Positions 10,613 through 21,341 of a stretch of DNA of 46,808 bases are shown here, in pieces (positions within the stretch are counted from its first letter, which is position 1; every line of letters starts with the position of its first letter). The notes beneath the pieces are model-generated. The model was not told the origin of the DNA and did not search any database. It saw only the letters and a list, made by a program, of their open reading frames with translations. Made by a program: the position numbers and the translations under genes. Source of the stretch: Pelargonium cotyledonis (taxonomy: Eukaryota; Streptophyta; Magnoliopsida; Geraniales; Geraniaceae); the NCBI GenBank assembly GCA_036897625.1, contig JAYMTA010000067.1, forward strand, positions 1 to 46,808. The letters are read 5' to 3'.

Positions 10613-13395
10613 ATGGCAGTGACCGCAAGCTATGCACCACCCAACCTCACCGGGTTCGCATTGTCCAGAAACAAGCGCCCGGGCCGGCCAGATTCTCTGA
10701 GACTTGGGGCCAACTTTCCGGTGAGGTGCGTCGCCGGAGAGGGCGTGAAGACCGAGAACCGAGTTGCTACGCTTAAGAACGGGAACGATTCGATAGAGAT
10801 TTGCATAATCCTGAATGGGATGTGGCAGACCAGCGGAGGCTGGGGCCAAATCGAGCAAGACAACGCCGTCGAAGCCATGCTCCGTCACGCCGACGCCGGC
10901 TTCACCACCTTCGACATGTCCAATCACTGTATGTTTGTCTAAAACCCTAATTTGTCTCACAATTGCTCTAATTCAGTACCTCTTTCAACGAAGGTTTTGA
11001 CATTTCCACACTGATTTAACGGGAATGTCGTATAATTTTCTGTTTTTTGCATTGATATCCTTGGAATTTTGCATGTTTGTCTATTCGATCACACAGCAGA
11101 AAAGTTGGGTATTTGACCAAAATGCCCTCACTGCATGTGGATTTACAAATTTGAATATTTTGAATTTCATACACAATTGATGCTATTATATGAATCCTAT
11201 GATTCAATATGTCTATGCTACGTAAAGTACTCATTTATATATAAGCCAAAAACACATAATCATCCTTAATCATAACTTTAAGTTCCAATTTGATTGATTT
11301 TTGACTTATTTTCTTATATTTGTTGTCTTCAATTTTATATAAAAAAAAACATTTTGTGCTTAATATGTGGATATTGTGCACAACACATGATGAGACATAG
11401 TAAATTTCAGTCAGTTTTAACCGATAACACTATTGATGCATTACACAGGATAATAAATTGCGAAATTGTTAATATGGACTGGTTATGTGTTTTTGATACA
11501 TAACACAACACTGAGTATGTATGTAATTTCTAATTACCCCTTACCAATATTATAATCAATCTGTTTGTGCATGTATCTTAATCCAGCCAAGAAAAAAATT
11601 GTGCTGGAAAAATGAAAATATATTTGTAGTGCTGAAACTGAATTGTGTTGCTTATGAACAGGACATTTGGTAAACCTCTGTAAATCATTCCGAGTTTACC
11701 CAAAACTCTATTAGATTAGCAATTTTTTTATTGAGTAGTTTCAATATCATACTCCCTTTTGTTTGGTAGATGGTCCTGCCGAGGATCTTTATGGTATCTT
11801 CATCAATCGAGTTCGCAGAGAGCGCGCACCAGAGTTCTTGGAAAAGGTCAGAGGGTAAGTAACAACTTACCACTGCATAATTAGATATTGAAGTTCTGTT
11901 TCAAGACTATTGGCATATAGAGCATACCCTATCAAAAAAATTGTTAGTTCAGTATTTTATCTTAGCTCACAACTCATGACATAGTCTACTACTATCTGAT
12001 GCAGTCTTACTAAATGGGTGCCACCAGCAGTCAAGATGACAAGTAGCTATGTCAGGGAGAGCATAGATGTCGCCCGGAAAAGAATGGATGTTGCTTCTCT
12101 GGACATGCTCCAATTCCATTGGTATCGATTTTCTCATATAACTTGTTTATGTTGATGCTGTTTAAGAATTGCATATATAAATGTCCTAACCTTAAACATT
12201 CTTGAAACTTATACCTAATAAAGAAATTGAAGTTTCACGGTTTTGTAGGAATCATTTGATTTTCTGATTAGTCTTTTCATATCATAACAGGTGGGATTAT
12301 TCGAATCCCGGTTACCTTGATGCCCTAAAACACCTCACAGATCTGAAAGAAGAAGGTTAGGATGATCAATTGATCTGTGCTAGCCTTTATTATCAGATGT
12401 AACCTTATTTCCAGATTGCATTTGGATTACTTGTGTGCAGGTAAAATCAGGACACTTGGTTTGACAAATTTTGATACTGAGAGACTGCAACTAATTCTGG
12501 AAAATGATATTCCTGTTGTTAGCAATCAGGTCAGTGCTCTCTGTTCTCTTTGTTTTCATTCCCATATTACAGACAATGTAGCTGATGGGGTATTTTGGTT
12601 CCTTCAGGTGCAACATTCAATTGTTGACATGCGCCCTCAGCAGAAAATGGCACAACTTTGTCAACTTACCGGAGTGAAACTTATAACGTCTCTCTCTTTA
12701 TTTCTCCAAGTTCTTATGCTTTGAGCCTCTGGCATCAGTTAAGGTTGTCCAAAAGTTTTTCTATGATAATTTTTTTTATAAAAATGCAGGTATGGAACAA
12801 TAATGGGTGGATTGCTATCTGAGAAGTTCCTTGACACCAATTTTGATGGTTTGCCAGAAAAGACACCATCCCTCCAGAAGTACAAAAAGGTAGGATCTCA
12901 ATGGCCTATTTCATGATCTGAATATTTTGTTCACTAAATATAGTTTTATCTAGTTACTCAGATTTTGTTACGAATATGGCAGATGGTTGATGCATGGGGA
13001 GGATGGAGTCAATTCCAAGTTCTGCTGCAGACACTTAAAAAGATAGCTAATAAACATGGGGTTTCAATCCCAAATGTTGCTGTCAAATACATACTTGATC
13101 AGGTAAAATCAAACTAAGTGCTCACATTTTCTTTGAAGTCTCTCTTCAGAATATTCCCAACTGAACAATTGTTTTTGTATTGTGTATTAATATGGTTGGT
13201 GAATTGCAGCCGGAAGTGGGAGGATCAATGGTAGGTGTAAGGCTTGGGTTGTCAGAACATATAAAAGACTCGAATGCTGTGTTTTCACTGGATCTTGACG
13301 AGGAAGATGTGAACAGCATACGAGAGGTTTCTAGCAAAGGGAAGGACCTGGTAAAAGTGATTGGTGACTGTGGAGCTGAATATAGGCAAGCATGA
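10613..13395 (+). CDS. Aldo/keto reductase, copy 2 (type A first exon)
   Basis: Predicted 385 residues from nine exons: 10613-10928, 11770-11854, 12005-12121, 12291-12355, 12441-12529, 12608-12687, 12790-12889, 12983-13102 and 13210-13395. Exon sizes equal those of copy 1 except exon 1 (316 against 301 bases) and exon 7 (100 against 112, four residues lost in the loop after GGLLSEKFL). The tetrad is intact at Asp101, Tyr106, Lys137 and His172. Exons 2-9 are very similar to copy 1, while the N-terminus and first barrel strand differ strongly and match the orphan exon at 6531. Intron 1 is 841 bases against 233 in copy 1. The N-terminus is Ala/Arg/Ser-rich and may be a plastid transit peptide. 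The duplicates are a tandem pair in the same orientation, both apparently functional. Confidence 0.87.
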
Positions 13396-13795
13396 ATATG
13401 ATGATGGTACCATAAGTTTTTCATATTAAAATAATCTTTCTTATGGAGAAAAACATAATATTGCACATTCTGTATGAGCTGCAAACTTCTAATGCTTCCT
13501 TCGTTAAATAAGATTTTGATATTCTGGTCTATGAGGTTTGGTCTTTGCCTTAATAGATATACAGTTTTTATCGCATCTTTGTGTTAATCATAGTATAAAT
13601 CCAGTATATATATACTTATGGAAAAATCGTACCTGTTCTTGGATGTTATACATGAATGAGAAAACACCAACAATTAGAGAAATTAGCAGTATCATCTGAA
13701 TAAACCTTTCTAAACTTTACATTATCAGAGAAGATCAATGCTTCTTTTCTATGAATAACATGTGTATGTACAGAACAGTTGTACCTTTTTACAAA
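13396..13795. other. Tail-to-tail spacer between reductase copy 2 and the PPR gene
   Basis: This 400-base AT-rich stretch must contain both 3' UTRs. No open frame, repeat or structured element was recognised. Confidence 0.5.
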
Positions 13796-16708
13796 CTACC
13801 ATGCATCTCTGCAGCTGCATTTCCCATCTCTAAAGTGATGAAAATTGCAAGGATCTTTGACAACGAAGTTTCTGTCTATGAAGGTCGACATGAACTTACA
13901 AGCCGAGTGGCAATCTCCGCACATCCTAATACTCTTGACTACCCGAACAGGCACTCCATCGGGTAATGAAATGAGCCCAAAAGCCGCAGCCTTCATTTCA
14001 GTGTGATGAAGACCCACACCATCATATGTTTCCTCTTCTGCATCATGCAGCAGATGATTCCTATCAGCCACATATCCCATTTCTTCCATCTTACTTTCTA
14101 TCTCAGCTAACTTATCTGAAACTTCAATCCTCGGGTTCTGTTCTGGAACGAACTCATAGATCTTGTTTTGTATTTCTATCCAGCTAGCACTTGTTCCGGT
14201 GACTTTATTTCTGAGTTTCATTTTTGATGCATCATCCCATTTGCCTAACATCAGGAGAACCTGCTGAAGGAGAATATTCGCAGAACGATTGCACGGATCC
14301 AGCTCAAGAAGTTTTTCTACTGCATATTTTGCTAGCTTCATGTTTCCATGTAATCGACATGATGACAGAAGAGCACTCCAAATAGAGGTAGTATCCAATG
14401 TCAATGGAATTACCCGATTGATGAACTTTTGAGCTTCTTGAAACATCCCAGCTCGCCCAAGAACATCAACCATGCAGGAAAAATGTTCCTCTGATGGCTT
14501 AATCCTGTAAACCTCTTCCATTGACGTAAACAAATGGCGCGCTTCATCAACCAGTTGCATCTGGGCGCAAGCCTTCAAGGCTGACTTGAACACACTGGAG
14601 TTCACTTCCTTACCTTTCCATCGCATATCTTTCAACAAAGCCAGAGCTTCCAAAGGATGTCCATGATCCACTTTTGCAGAGATTATAGATGTCCAAGAGA
14701 GAGAGTTCTTATCAGTTATTGAGTTAAATGCCAAAGCTGCATTGCTGACAACTCCACATTCAGAATACATTTTGATCAGAGAATTACCAACTACAGGGTC
14801 AGAGATGAGACCCCTTTTCATCATATAGGCCTGTAAATGTGTCCCAACGTTTAAAAGAACTAGGTCTCCACAGGAACTTAAAATCTCAGCAGCAGAGTAT
14901 TGGTCAATATATACATGGGAAAGTTGAACCCGCCTGAGGAGTTCGAGAACCATTTCAAATTCATTGGCCTTGCAACATGACTGTATCAATGAATTCCATG
15001 GGATACCGGCATCTGAAATGAAGGAACATAGATTGAGAGCTTGCTTATGATGGCATAGTTCTGAGTAAAGGTTAATGAGTGTGCTAACAACAGAAACATT
15101 TGATCCATAACCAGTTTTCAGTATCTTGCAGTGCACTTCTCTTGCTCTTCTGATATCCTCTAGAGCCAGACAAGCTTGAAGGACAGAAGTGAAGGTGAAC
15201 TCATTAGCTTCAATACTCTCAAACTGCATATCCCTGAAAAGTGTTAGTGCTTCATCAAACAATCCATTCCAGGAATACCCAGAAATAAGTGCTGACCATG
15301 AAGCTACCCCCGGGCACCTCACTCTTAAAAAGACCCTAAGGGATGCTTCTGGCGCCCCGAACTTGGAGTACATGTCAATCAGGGAGCTAATGACAAATGG
15401 ATCGGAAGTTAAACTGAGTTTTATGATGGAAGAATGAAGGACTTCACCTATTTCAAGATCAGATTGCAAAGAGCACCACTTTAACATGCTTGCAATAATG
15501 AATCCATTGGATCTTCCTTCTTGAAGATAGTTGTAAATCTTAAGAGGAAACCTTCCCCGAGGATCGAAACTGTTGTGTTCAATACAATCAATGTACATGT
15601 CTAAGAGGGAACTAATCACATAGTGATTAGACTCCCAACCAGCTCTTAGAATATACCCATGCACCTCTTTGCCAAGATCCATATTGCCTAATTGAGTAAC
15701 TGCCCTAAGAACACAAGTTAGAGTGAAGTCGTCACAGTGTGATATTTCATCCATTAGATCCCGGAACACGATAAGAGCTCCAAGGTGATGGAGGTTTTGA
15801 ACATAACCAGTAATGACTGTGTTCCAAGAAACCAAATCTTTCACAACCATCTGATCAAAAACTTGTCTCATCCCCTCCAAATTGCCACATTTTGCATAAA
15901 AATCCATTAGACTATTCTCCAAAAACAGGCAAGACCCCAAACCCATTTTAATTATAGAACCATGTAGTTGGCCTCCAATTTCAGGACATTTCAAGCTCCC
16001 ACAGGCTCCAATAGCCATTGAAAAAGCAAATGCATCTGGTTCAACTCCATGGGAAATCATATCCAGGAAAATCCTCAACCCTTCTTCCTTGTACCCATTC
16101 CTCACAAACCCATTCAGGAGTGAGCTCCAAGCTACCAAATCAGGCAATCCGATCCGGTCAAAAACAACAACAGCATCAGCAAGAGAGCCACAACTCGCAT
16201 ACAAATTCACCAATGCATTCTCCACAAAATCATCAACAAAACCTTCCCTTTTCAAGACATGGCCATGAACTCCCCTCCCAAAATTCAAATCCTCCGCAGC
16301 AGCACAAGCCCGCAAAGCAACAGAATAGACAAATGAATCAGGACACAACCGCCGCCGATATCTGTTATCAGATAACATGTCCCGGAACACCACCAATGCC
16401 TCGTAAGCGAGCCCGTGCTTCGCGTACCCAGACATGAGTATGGTCCAAGATATGAGCGTTCTCTCGGGCATTTCATCGAACAGCTTCTGGGCATCTCCCA
16501 TATCGCCAGCGTTTACATGTAATCGAAGGTACAGGTTGAAGTAGTAAATGCTTGGTTTGGGACGTCCTTGGCAGTTACGCGAATCGGCAGCTTTCAGTTT
16601 CTTAATGCTGTCGTGCGCAATGCGGCTGGTCGGCGACCGGATCTGGGCCGGAAGATTCTGCGGTGAAGGAGGGTAAGAGAGAGTGGCGCATGGTCGCAGC
16701 GATAACAT
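13796..16708 (-). CDS. DYW-class pentatricopeptide repeat protein
   Basis: A single uninterrupted frame encodes 970 residues from the ATG at 16708; the frame stays open to 16741, but only with a TTG. Tandem PPR motifs of about 31-36 residues fill most of the protein (for example ISWTILMSGYAKHGLAYEAL, WNTVITGYVQNLHHLGALIV). A shortened E-type region (WSALLSSCRLHGNMKLAKYA) and a DYW domain follow. The deaminase-like zinc motifs are there: His-Thr-Glu in the HxE position (HHTEMKAAAFGLI), CGDCH in the CxxCH position, and CSC near the end. The final triplet is DAW instead of DYW. In the family such proteins bind organellar RNA and direct C-to-U editing. The N-terminus is basic and Ser/Pro-rich, suggesting mitochondria or plastid. 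The lack of introns is typical. The target site cannot be inferred by eye. Confidence 0.9.
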   Translation of the reverse strand: MLSLRPCATLSYPPSPQNLPAQIRSPTSRIAHDSIKKLKAADSRNCQGRPKPSIYYFNLYLRLHVNAGDMGDAQKLFDEMPERTLISWTILMSGYAKHGLAYEALVVFRDMLSDNRYRRRLCPDSFVYSVALRACAAAEDLNFGRGVHGHVLKREGFVDDFVENALVNLYASCGSLADAVVVFDRIGLPDLVAWSSLLNGFVRNGYKEEGLRIFLDMISHGVEPDAFAFSMAIGACGSLKCPEIGGQLHGSIIKMGLGSCLFLENSLMDFYAKCGNLEGMRQVFDQMVVKDLVSWNTVITGYVQNLHHLGALIVFRDLMDEISHCDDFTLTCVLRAVTQLGNMDLGKEVHGYILRAGWESNHYVISSLLDMYIDCIEHNSFDPRGRFPLKIYNYLQEGRSNGFIIASMLKWCSLQSDLEIGEVLHSSIIKLSLTSDPFVISSLIDMYSKFGAPEASLRVFLRVRCPGVASWSALISGYSWNGLFDEALTLFRDMQFESIEANEFTFTSVLQACLALEDIRRAREVHCKILKTGYGSNVSVVSTLINLYSELCHHKQALNLCSFISDAGIPWNSLIQSCCKANEFEMVLELLRRVQLSHVYIDQYSAAEILSSCGDLVLLNVGTHLQAYMMKRGLISDPVVGNSLIKMYSECGVVSNAALAFNSITDKNSLSWTSIISAKVDHGHPLEALALLKDMRWKGKEVNSSVFKSALKACAQMQLVDEARHLFTSMEEVYRIKPSEEHFSCMVDVLGRAGMFQEAQKFINRVIPLTLDTTSIWSALLSSCRLHGNMKLAKYAVEKLLELDPCNRSANILLQQVLLMLGKWDDASKMKLRNKVTGTSASWIEIQNKIYEFVPEQNPRIEVSDKLAEIESKMEEMGYVADRNHLLHDAEEETYDGVGLHHTEMKAAAFGLISLPDGVPVRVVKSIRMCGDCHSACKFMSTFIDRNFVVKDPCNFHHFRDGKCSCRDAW

Positions 16709-17530
16709 GGAAAATTGGCGGGAAGCTTTCTTTTCCGGCAAGAATCAACGGCAAAGTTTTGAGGTGGATTTGTATTTACACGGCGGAGAACAGAGACCGC
16801 TAATCCATGAGCAGATAGATAGGGTGGTTCTGATTTTGATTTTTGAAGCTCTGTGGTGGTGGTGGTCCATAGTGTAGCGAAGGCTTCAACAACAGTCGAG
16901 CTTCTTTCTAGAAGATATTTTCAGAACTGTCATTTTGTGGTCATTTGTGTGATTTTCATGTTCTTCTGTGTCAAAAGGTAAATATTGAAAGATCACAGGG
17001 CTAAATGTGAAATACACTATTAACTAGTTTTGCTGATTCCCCATTAGAGTGTGAAGTGAAAAATCCCTCTCTTTTAGTTCTCGCGAACCTTTCTGCTCAA
17101 CGGTATGTATTTGTATTTTTTCTTCTTTTTCTGACCTTTGCTTCGTTTCTGGGTTTACTGTGTCGTTGATTGATCCGAAAAGTTTTGATCGCCATTTACA
17201 ATTTACAGTCCGTTGGTTCGAGAATTTGTATGAAATTTCCTTCGATGAATTTGGGTTTGGGATATGCCTATCAAGTGTTTGATGAAATGCCACACTGGGA
17301 AAGTTTGAGTTTTTTTTTTTCCTCCCTTTCTTAATATATGGATGGTGGATTGAGAGAATGTAATGAGATGTTGATATTACTTATTTTTTGAATTTCCCAA
17401 GTCAAGATTAAGTTTTTTTTTTCTTCTTCTAATACTTCCTTTGTACTGTGGTTTGCAGGTTTCAACTCGCTGAGGATACTTGATTGCTACCCAGTTTTGG
17501 TATCTCTAGCTTAATACAAATTAAGCAAAC
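16709..17530. promoter_or_regulatory. Head-to-head intergenic region with a 5' UTR intron
   Basis: The start codons of the PPR gene (-) and the twin-CX9C gene (+) are 822 bases apart and diverge, so promoters for both lie here. On the plus strand a leader exon probably ends at 17102 (good donor gtatgt). A leader intron runs to the acceptor ttgcag at 17458, and the second leader exon contains the start at 17531. No convincing TATA box was found on either side, as is common for housekeeping genes. Confidence 0.5.
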
Positions 17531-19143
17531 ATGGATGGTATGCGAAAACATTATAGCACTTTAAGTTTTCTTATTGGTTGTTTTTAGAGTCAAATATTTG
17601 AAATGTGCTTGAGGCTGTGGTTAAATCAGCCTTCCGTGAGGTGTTGAGATTTCTTGTAGTTTGTAACTTAATATTTCTGTTCATTTTGTATTATTGCCAG
17701 AGCTTTTTCAGCGTAGATTTACTTCTTTCTTTTGTCATTTTTCTTTAGCTTAGAATTGACTTGTGATAACAAGTTTGTTGCATTTTGTTTGCTTCAGTTG
17801 ATTCAAAAGATAATATGGAGGAGACTGTTTTGGTTGGTGATGACCTGATGACGGGGCCACCTTCACCTATCATTCCAAAAGAAATTGCTTCTCATGTGCT
17901 TGAAGGTGTTAACAAGTGCGATGGGATTTTGCGAACTCTATTTTTGTGTAAGTCTCACATTCTTGTTCATTTGGTTTGATTGATATCTTGCTCTGTTGAA
18001 ATCCTCTTATATTTTCAAGAGTAACAGGGCCTATTAATTTACAAAGGTTCCTGTACTCGATGATAGTTTAATTGATGTTTCCGAAAAGCAGTGTCGAGAT
18101 AAGCTATAAATGCATTTTACGAGTAGAATCAATAATCACAACTAGGTTAAACTAACTTCTACATAGGCTTCATTTGTAGATTAATAATACCACTGGTCTC
18201 AGTGACATGTGTATCAATTACCTGCTTTTGTTTAGAAACTATGTTCTCGTTTTAATGAAGTCACTGAAGAAGGCTTTATATCATTTATATTTTAGGCTTG
18301 CAGACCAATGACATTGAACCATTTTGTCAGAATGAGATTGTTTTGTACGGTCAGTGTGCTGAAAAAAGGGTGAGTGTTCGTTTTAAATTGCTGTTTGTAT
18401 CCGCTCTTCGTTTGTTGAAATCTTTAATATCCAAAGAGATTTGGTATTTCTATTCAATTCTTTTATGCTTGCTAGACTAACGAAATGCAGGACAAGGAAT
18501 TAAGGGAACGACTTCAAAGTAGTGAGCATAAATTGGGGTTGTCAATGCCTTTAGAGAAAGCTAAAGAAAGAGCTGCTCAACTTGAGTTGGAAGCCCAATT
18601 ACTGGAGAGGTATTTTCAAAATTTCACAAATGATCATATCATAATTGAGTGTAACTATGCCATGCTTGTATATTCTCCTATGCTAATATTGACGCATAAA
18701 GAATGCCACCCCCCCCCCCCCCCCCTCCCCCCTCTTGAATCTGTTGATATCCCTTTTACCCGAGTCTGGTGTCTGCATGCTGGCTTTCCTAGCTAGCTAT
18801 CATTTGGATTGGATAATGAAATTGAAAAATCACGTGTCTTATACTTGTTGACGTAAACTGTGTTATCTATACCTTGCCATAAGTTCCTGAAATAAATTTG
18901 ATCATATGCATCCTACATCTTAGGCGCCTTATTCTTGCAAGTGGAGCTGAAGGCATGGAAGGATTTCGCCAGAGATGGAGTTTGCACGGGCACCTTACAG
19001 ATACCAAGTAATGTCTCTCACTCGTCTTTTTACTTCTTCGTGGGCATATATGGTGGCAGTTTGTTTATCCTTTGGAATGATTGTTGTGCAGAAAAAGGTT
19101 GGAGGCTTTAAATCGAGGAATAGCTATGAGAAAAGGGGACTAA
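17531..19143 (+). CDS. Small twin-CX9C (CHCH-type) protein
   Basis: Predicted 161 residues from six exons: 17531-17537, 17798-17947, 18296-18369, 18491-18609, 18924-19007 and 19092-19143. Exon 1 carries only seven coding bases (Met, Asp and one base). Four cysteines form two CX9C pairs, Cys43-Cys53 and Cys63-Cys73, nine residues apart. This is the helical-hairpin pattern of proteins imported into the mitochondrial intermembrane space through MIA40/ERV1. A charged, helix-prone C-terminal half follows (about 80-161, with heptad-like Leu/Glu/Lys-rich stretches), then the end NRGIAMRKGD. The N-terminal block GPPSPIIPKEIASHVLEG looks conserved. I recall similar uncharacterised plant proteins but cannot name one. 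A second open frame across exon 6 that ends at 19247 is out of phase and was discarded. Confidence 0.8.
18709..18732 (+). repeat. Homopolymeric C tract
   Basis: A run of 17 C (18709-18725), one T and six more C lies in intron 4 of the twin-CX9C gene. The complementary strand is a G run, which could form a G-quadruplex and is prone to sequencing-length error. Confidence 0.9.
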
Positions 19144-20235
19144 TGACCGAGTCAGTTAAGGATGGTTCTCGTGATGAGTACCTGGATGGTATTTTCAGAA
19201 GCTTGGAATTAGAGAATGTTGCAGAGCCTGCGTGTATTTTTCAATGAACTCTTGTAGATCTACTCCTAATGGATTTGGTTATTGAACTTAACTTTGTGGC
19301 CTATCATGTTAGATAAGCTCATGTTCCATGCAAAAAAATGAGTGTATATTATTTGGTTATAATATATTAACCTAATCAAAATTTAAAAATAAAATTAGTT
19401 TGGTTATTTCTATTACTGGGTTAATTTGTTTCTTTTAATTATGGTTTGATTTTATTTAGAAAAATCAATAATATCAAACCAAGTGTTTTAATCTATTTTT
19501 TGCATCATTATATGAACTTTCATCCCATTTTTGTATACCAAACTAAAGTCGGAATATGTCCAACATTTAGTAATCGTGTTGCACTGTCCAACACGAATAT
19601 GTCCCGTTTACGAACACACGGTAACAAAGAGGCCGTGTTGACATGACACAATTGACACAAACACAACTTCAACACATTCTACACAACAAAACCAACACAT
19701 TTGACACGATATTGTCTAACAATTTGAACCAACGCGTTTGACATATAATTATGATTAATTTAAACTAATAATCATTTACATCTAGCAAGTTTATGAAATT
19801 ACAAAAGAATTATTAAAAAAAAACGTGTAAATACTAAATTATACTAGAAAAATAAAGCTTTGTTTTTTTAACCGAAATAAAATAAATAAATGAAATGTTC
19901 GGTGAATAGACTGAATCGTGAGAGTGCAAACAATATTGGGCTGAGGTTACAACCAAACCCAAATGCTAATGTCATATCACTGTTTCTAATATAATTTCTT
20001 TTCTATCTTTTTATTTATTTATTTATTTATTTTTTATAATAAATTTCCTAATCTAAGTTAATTGCATCCCAAGTTAGTTTTTAAACTGAATAAAATAAAA
20101 GAATAATGTTTAAGGTTAGACCAGTATTTCCTATATTAGTTGCTTAACTTTCAAGTTAAATGCATCTCTATACTATATAACGCTCCTCACTCACTCACTC
20201 ACTCACTTGTTCAGTTGTTTGTCAGAATATTGAAG
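19144..20235. other. AT-rich intergenic region with simple repeats
   Basis: The 3' UTR of the twin-CX9C gene is followed by AT-rich spacer. At 19590-19735 many short acac-rich words recur (for example gacacaa, aacacatt, acgaacac), resembling the degenerate repeat blocks common in plant transposon remnants. A (TTTA)n run lies at about 20009-20034. I could not assign the region to an element type. Confidence 0.45.
20174..20180 (+). promoter_or_regulatory. TATA box of the lysine-rich gene
   Basis: TATATAA lies 56 bases before the ATG at 20236. The short leader between them contains a (TCAC)n microsatellite, about 20187-20207. The spacing suits a TATA-driven gene with a leader of about 25-30 bases. 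Confidence 0.65.
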
Positions 20236-20943
20236 ATGGAGTACATTGGTCTTGCTTGCCCACCTATGGATTTTGGTTTTCTCAATGCTCCCAATTCCAT
20301 ACCTGCTGTTGCTTCTCACCATCACCAACAACAACCCATTGATGATTTCTCTGCTTTCTTTGACGATATCGACGACAATGGAGACTTACTGATCAAGACT
20401 CCGGTGATTTCGAAGCCAAAAGTGAATGGAAAAGGAAAGGAGTTGAAGCTACTCCTAGCATTGAAGAAGCGACCAGCGCATGGAAAAGGGAAAGAGATGA
20501 AGCTTCTGCTTGCATCCAAAGACGAGACCCAGCCGATCATCACCAACACGAACAAGGTTGCGAGCACTGATTATCAGCCATCATCAATGTCCAAGAAAAG
20601 AGCTGCTCCTGCTGTTGCTGATCATCGTCCGTCCAAGGTTTCAAAAGTAGCCGTTGTTGATCAACACAAGTTCGAACAAGCGATCATCACCAACACTAGG
20701 GTTCCGAGTACCGATCGAGCTGAGGTTCCAAAAGTAGTAGCTGAAGATGATCATGAACACAAGATTGAAGTGACCATACAGAAGGTCCTTCACAAATACG
20801 AGGAAGTTGCTCAAGCCAAAAGGAAGAGGCAAGCTGTTCTCGTTGATTACGTGCCGCCCAAGCCAAAGCCCTCATCCAATTCTTGCCGCTTCAAGTCCAA
20901 GAAACTTCAGCGACTCTATGCTGCACATAAAATATTTCGCTAA
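20236..20943 (+). CDS. Lysine-rich protein of unknown function, 235 residues, intronless
   Basis: I do not recognise this gene. The ATG at 20236 follows a good TATA box. The frame upstream is also open to 20140 but lies before the TATA box, so I start at MEYIGLACPP. Residues 1-50 are hydrophobic to acidic with a His/Gln stretch (HHHQQQ, 29-34) and an Asp-rich patch (FFDDIDDNGD). The remainder is basic. Two internal repeats stand out: GKGKELKLLLALK (65-77) with GKGKEMKLLLASK (83-95), and IITNTNKVASTD (101-112) with IITNTRVPSTD (150-160). Likely nuclear-localisation patches are SKKRAAP (119-125) and AKRKRQ (194-199). There is no signal peptide, membrane segment or known domain. Low complexity suggests a mostly disordered, possibly nuclear protein. 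It lies tail to tail with the polymerase gene. Confidence 0.65.
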   Translation: MEYIGLACPPMDFGFLNAPNSIPAVASHHHQQQPIDDFSAFFDDIDDNGDLLIKTPVISKPKVNGKGKELKLLLALKKRPAHGKGKEMKLLLASKDETQPIITNTNKVASTDYQPSSMSKKRAAPAVADHRPSKVSKVAVVDQHKFEQAIITNTRVPSTDRAEVPKVVAEDDHEHKIEVTIQKVLHKYEEVAQAKRKRQAVLVDYVPPKPKPSSNSCRFKSKKLQRLYAAHKIFR

Positions 20944-21341
20944 TCTTGTTTATAGTTAGTTTCTGGATCTAATTTCAGAGAGCTTCATTGTCTGTAAAAG
21001 CTCCTACCCATTCATTATGTAATATAATGGTTCACTATTTCAAGTATTTGATTGCCTTGTTCTGGTCACAACACTCACTTCTTCGAATGCAAAAAATTAA
21101 CAGCAATGTGTTGTTTCAACCATGATTACAAATTCCATCTGGTAAAGAAGTCTGAATTGAAAAAAATAATGGCATCTCGTGAACTTTATTATTCAATTTT
21201 TGTGCCCTGTCTTAAAACTTGGCCTATACATGTAAAATATAACAATACATGACATACAATATAGTTCTACATTGATTAACCTTAACAGTTACAAATTATG
21301 TACATTTGTCACTAAATCTCGTATAACCCTATGATTAACAG
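20944..21341. other. Tail-to-tail spacer before the polymerase gene
   Basis: This stretch holds the 3' ends of the lysine-rich gene and of the polymerase gene. It is AT-rich. The plus-strand open frame at 21052-21252 has no protein-like features. Nothing else was recognised. Confidence 0.5.

Noticed and set aside
15189..16494. Several open frames within the PPR gene
   Set aside because: All are shadows of the 970-residue minus-strand frame.
18975..19247. Alternative end of the twin-CX9C protein with a CaaX-like tail (CIFQ)
   Set aside because: It is out of phase with exon 5. The phase-correct reading ends at the TAA at 19141-19143 with a family-like end.
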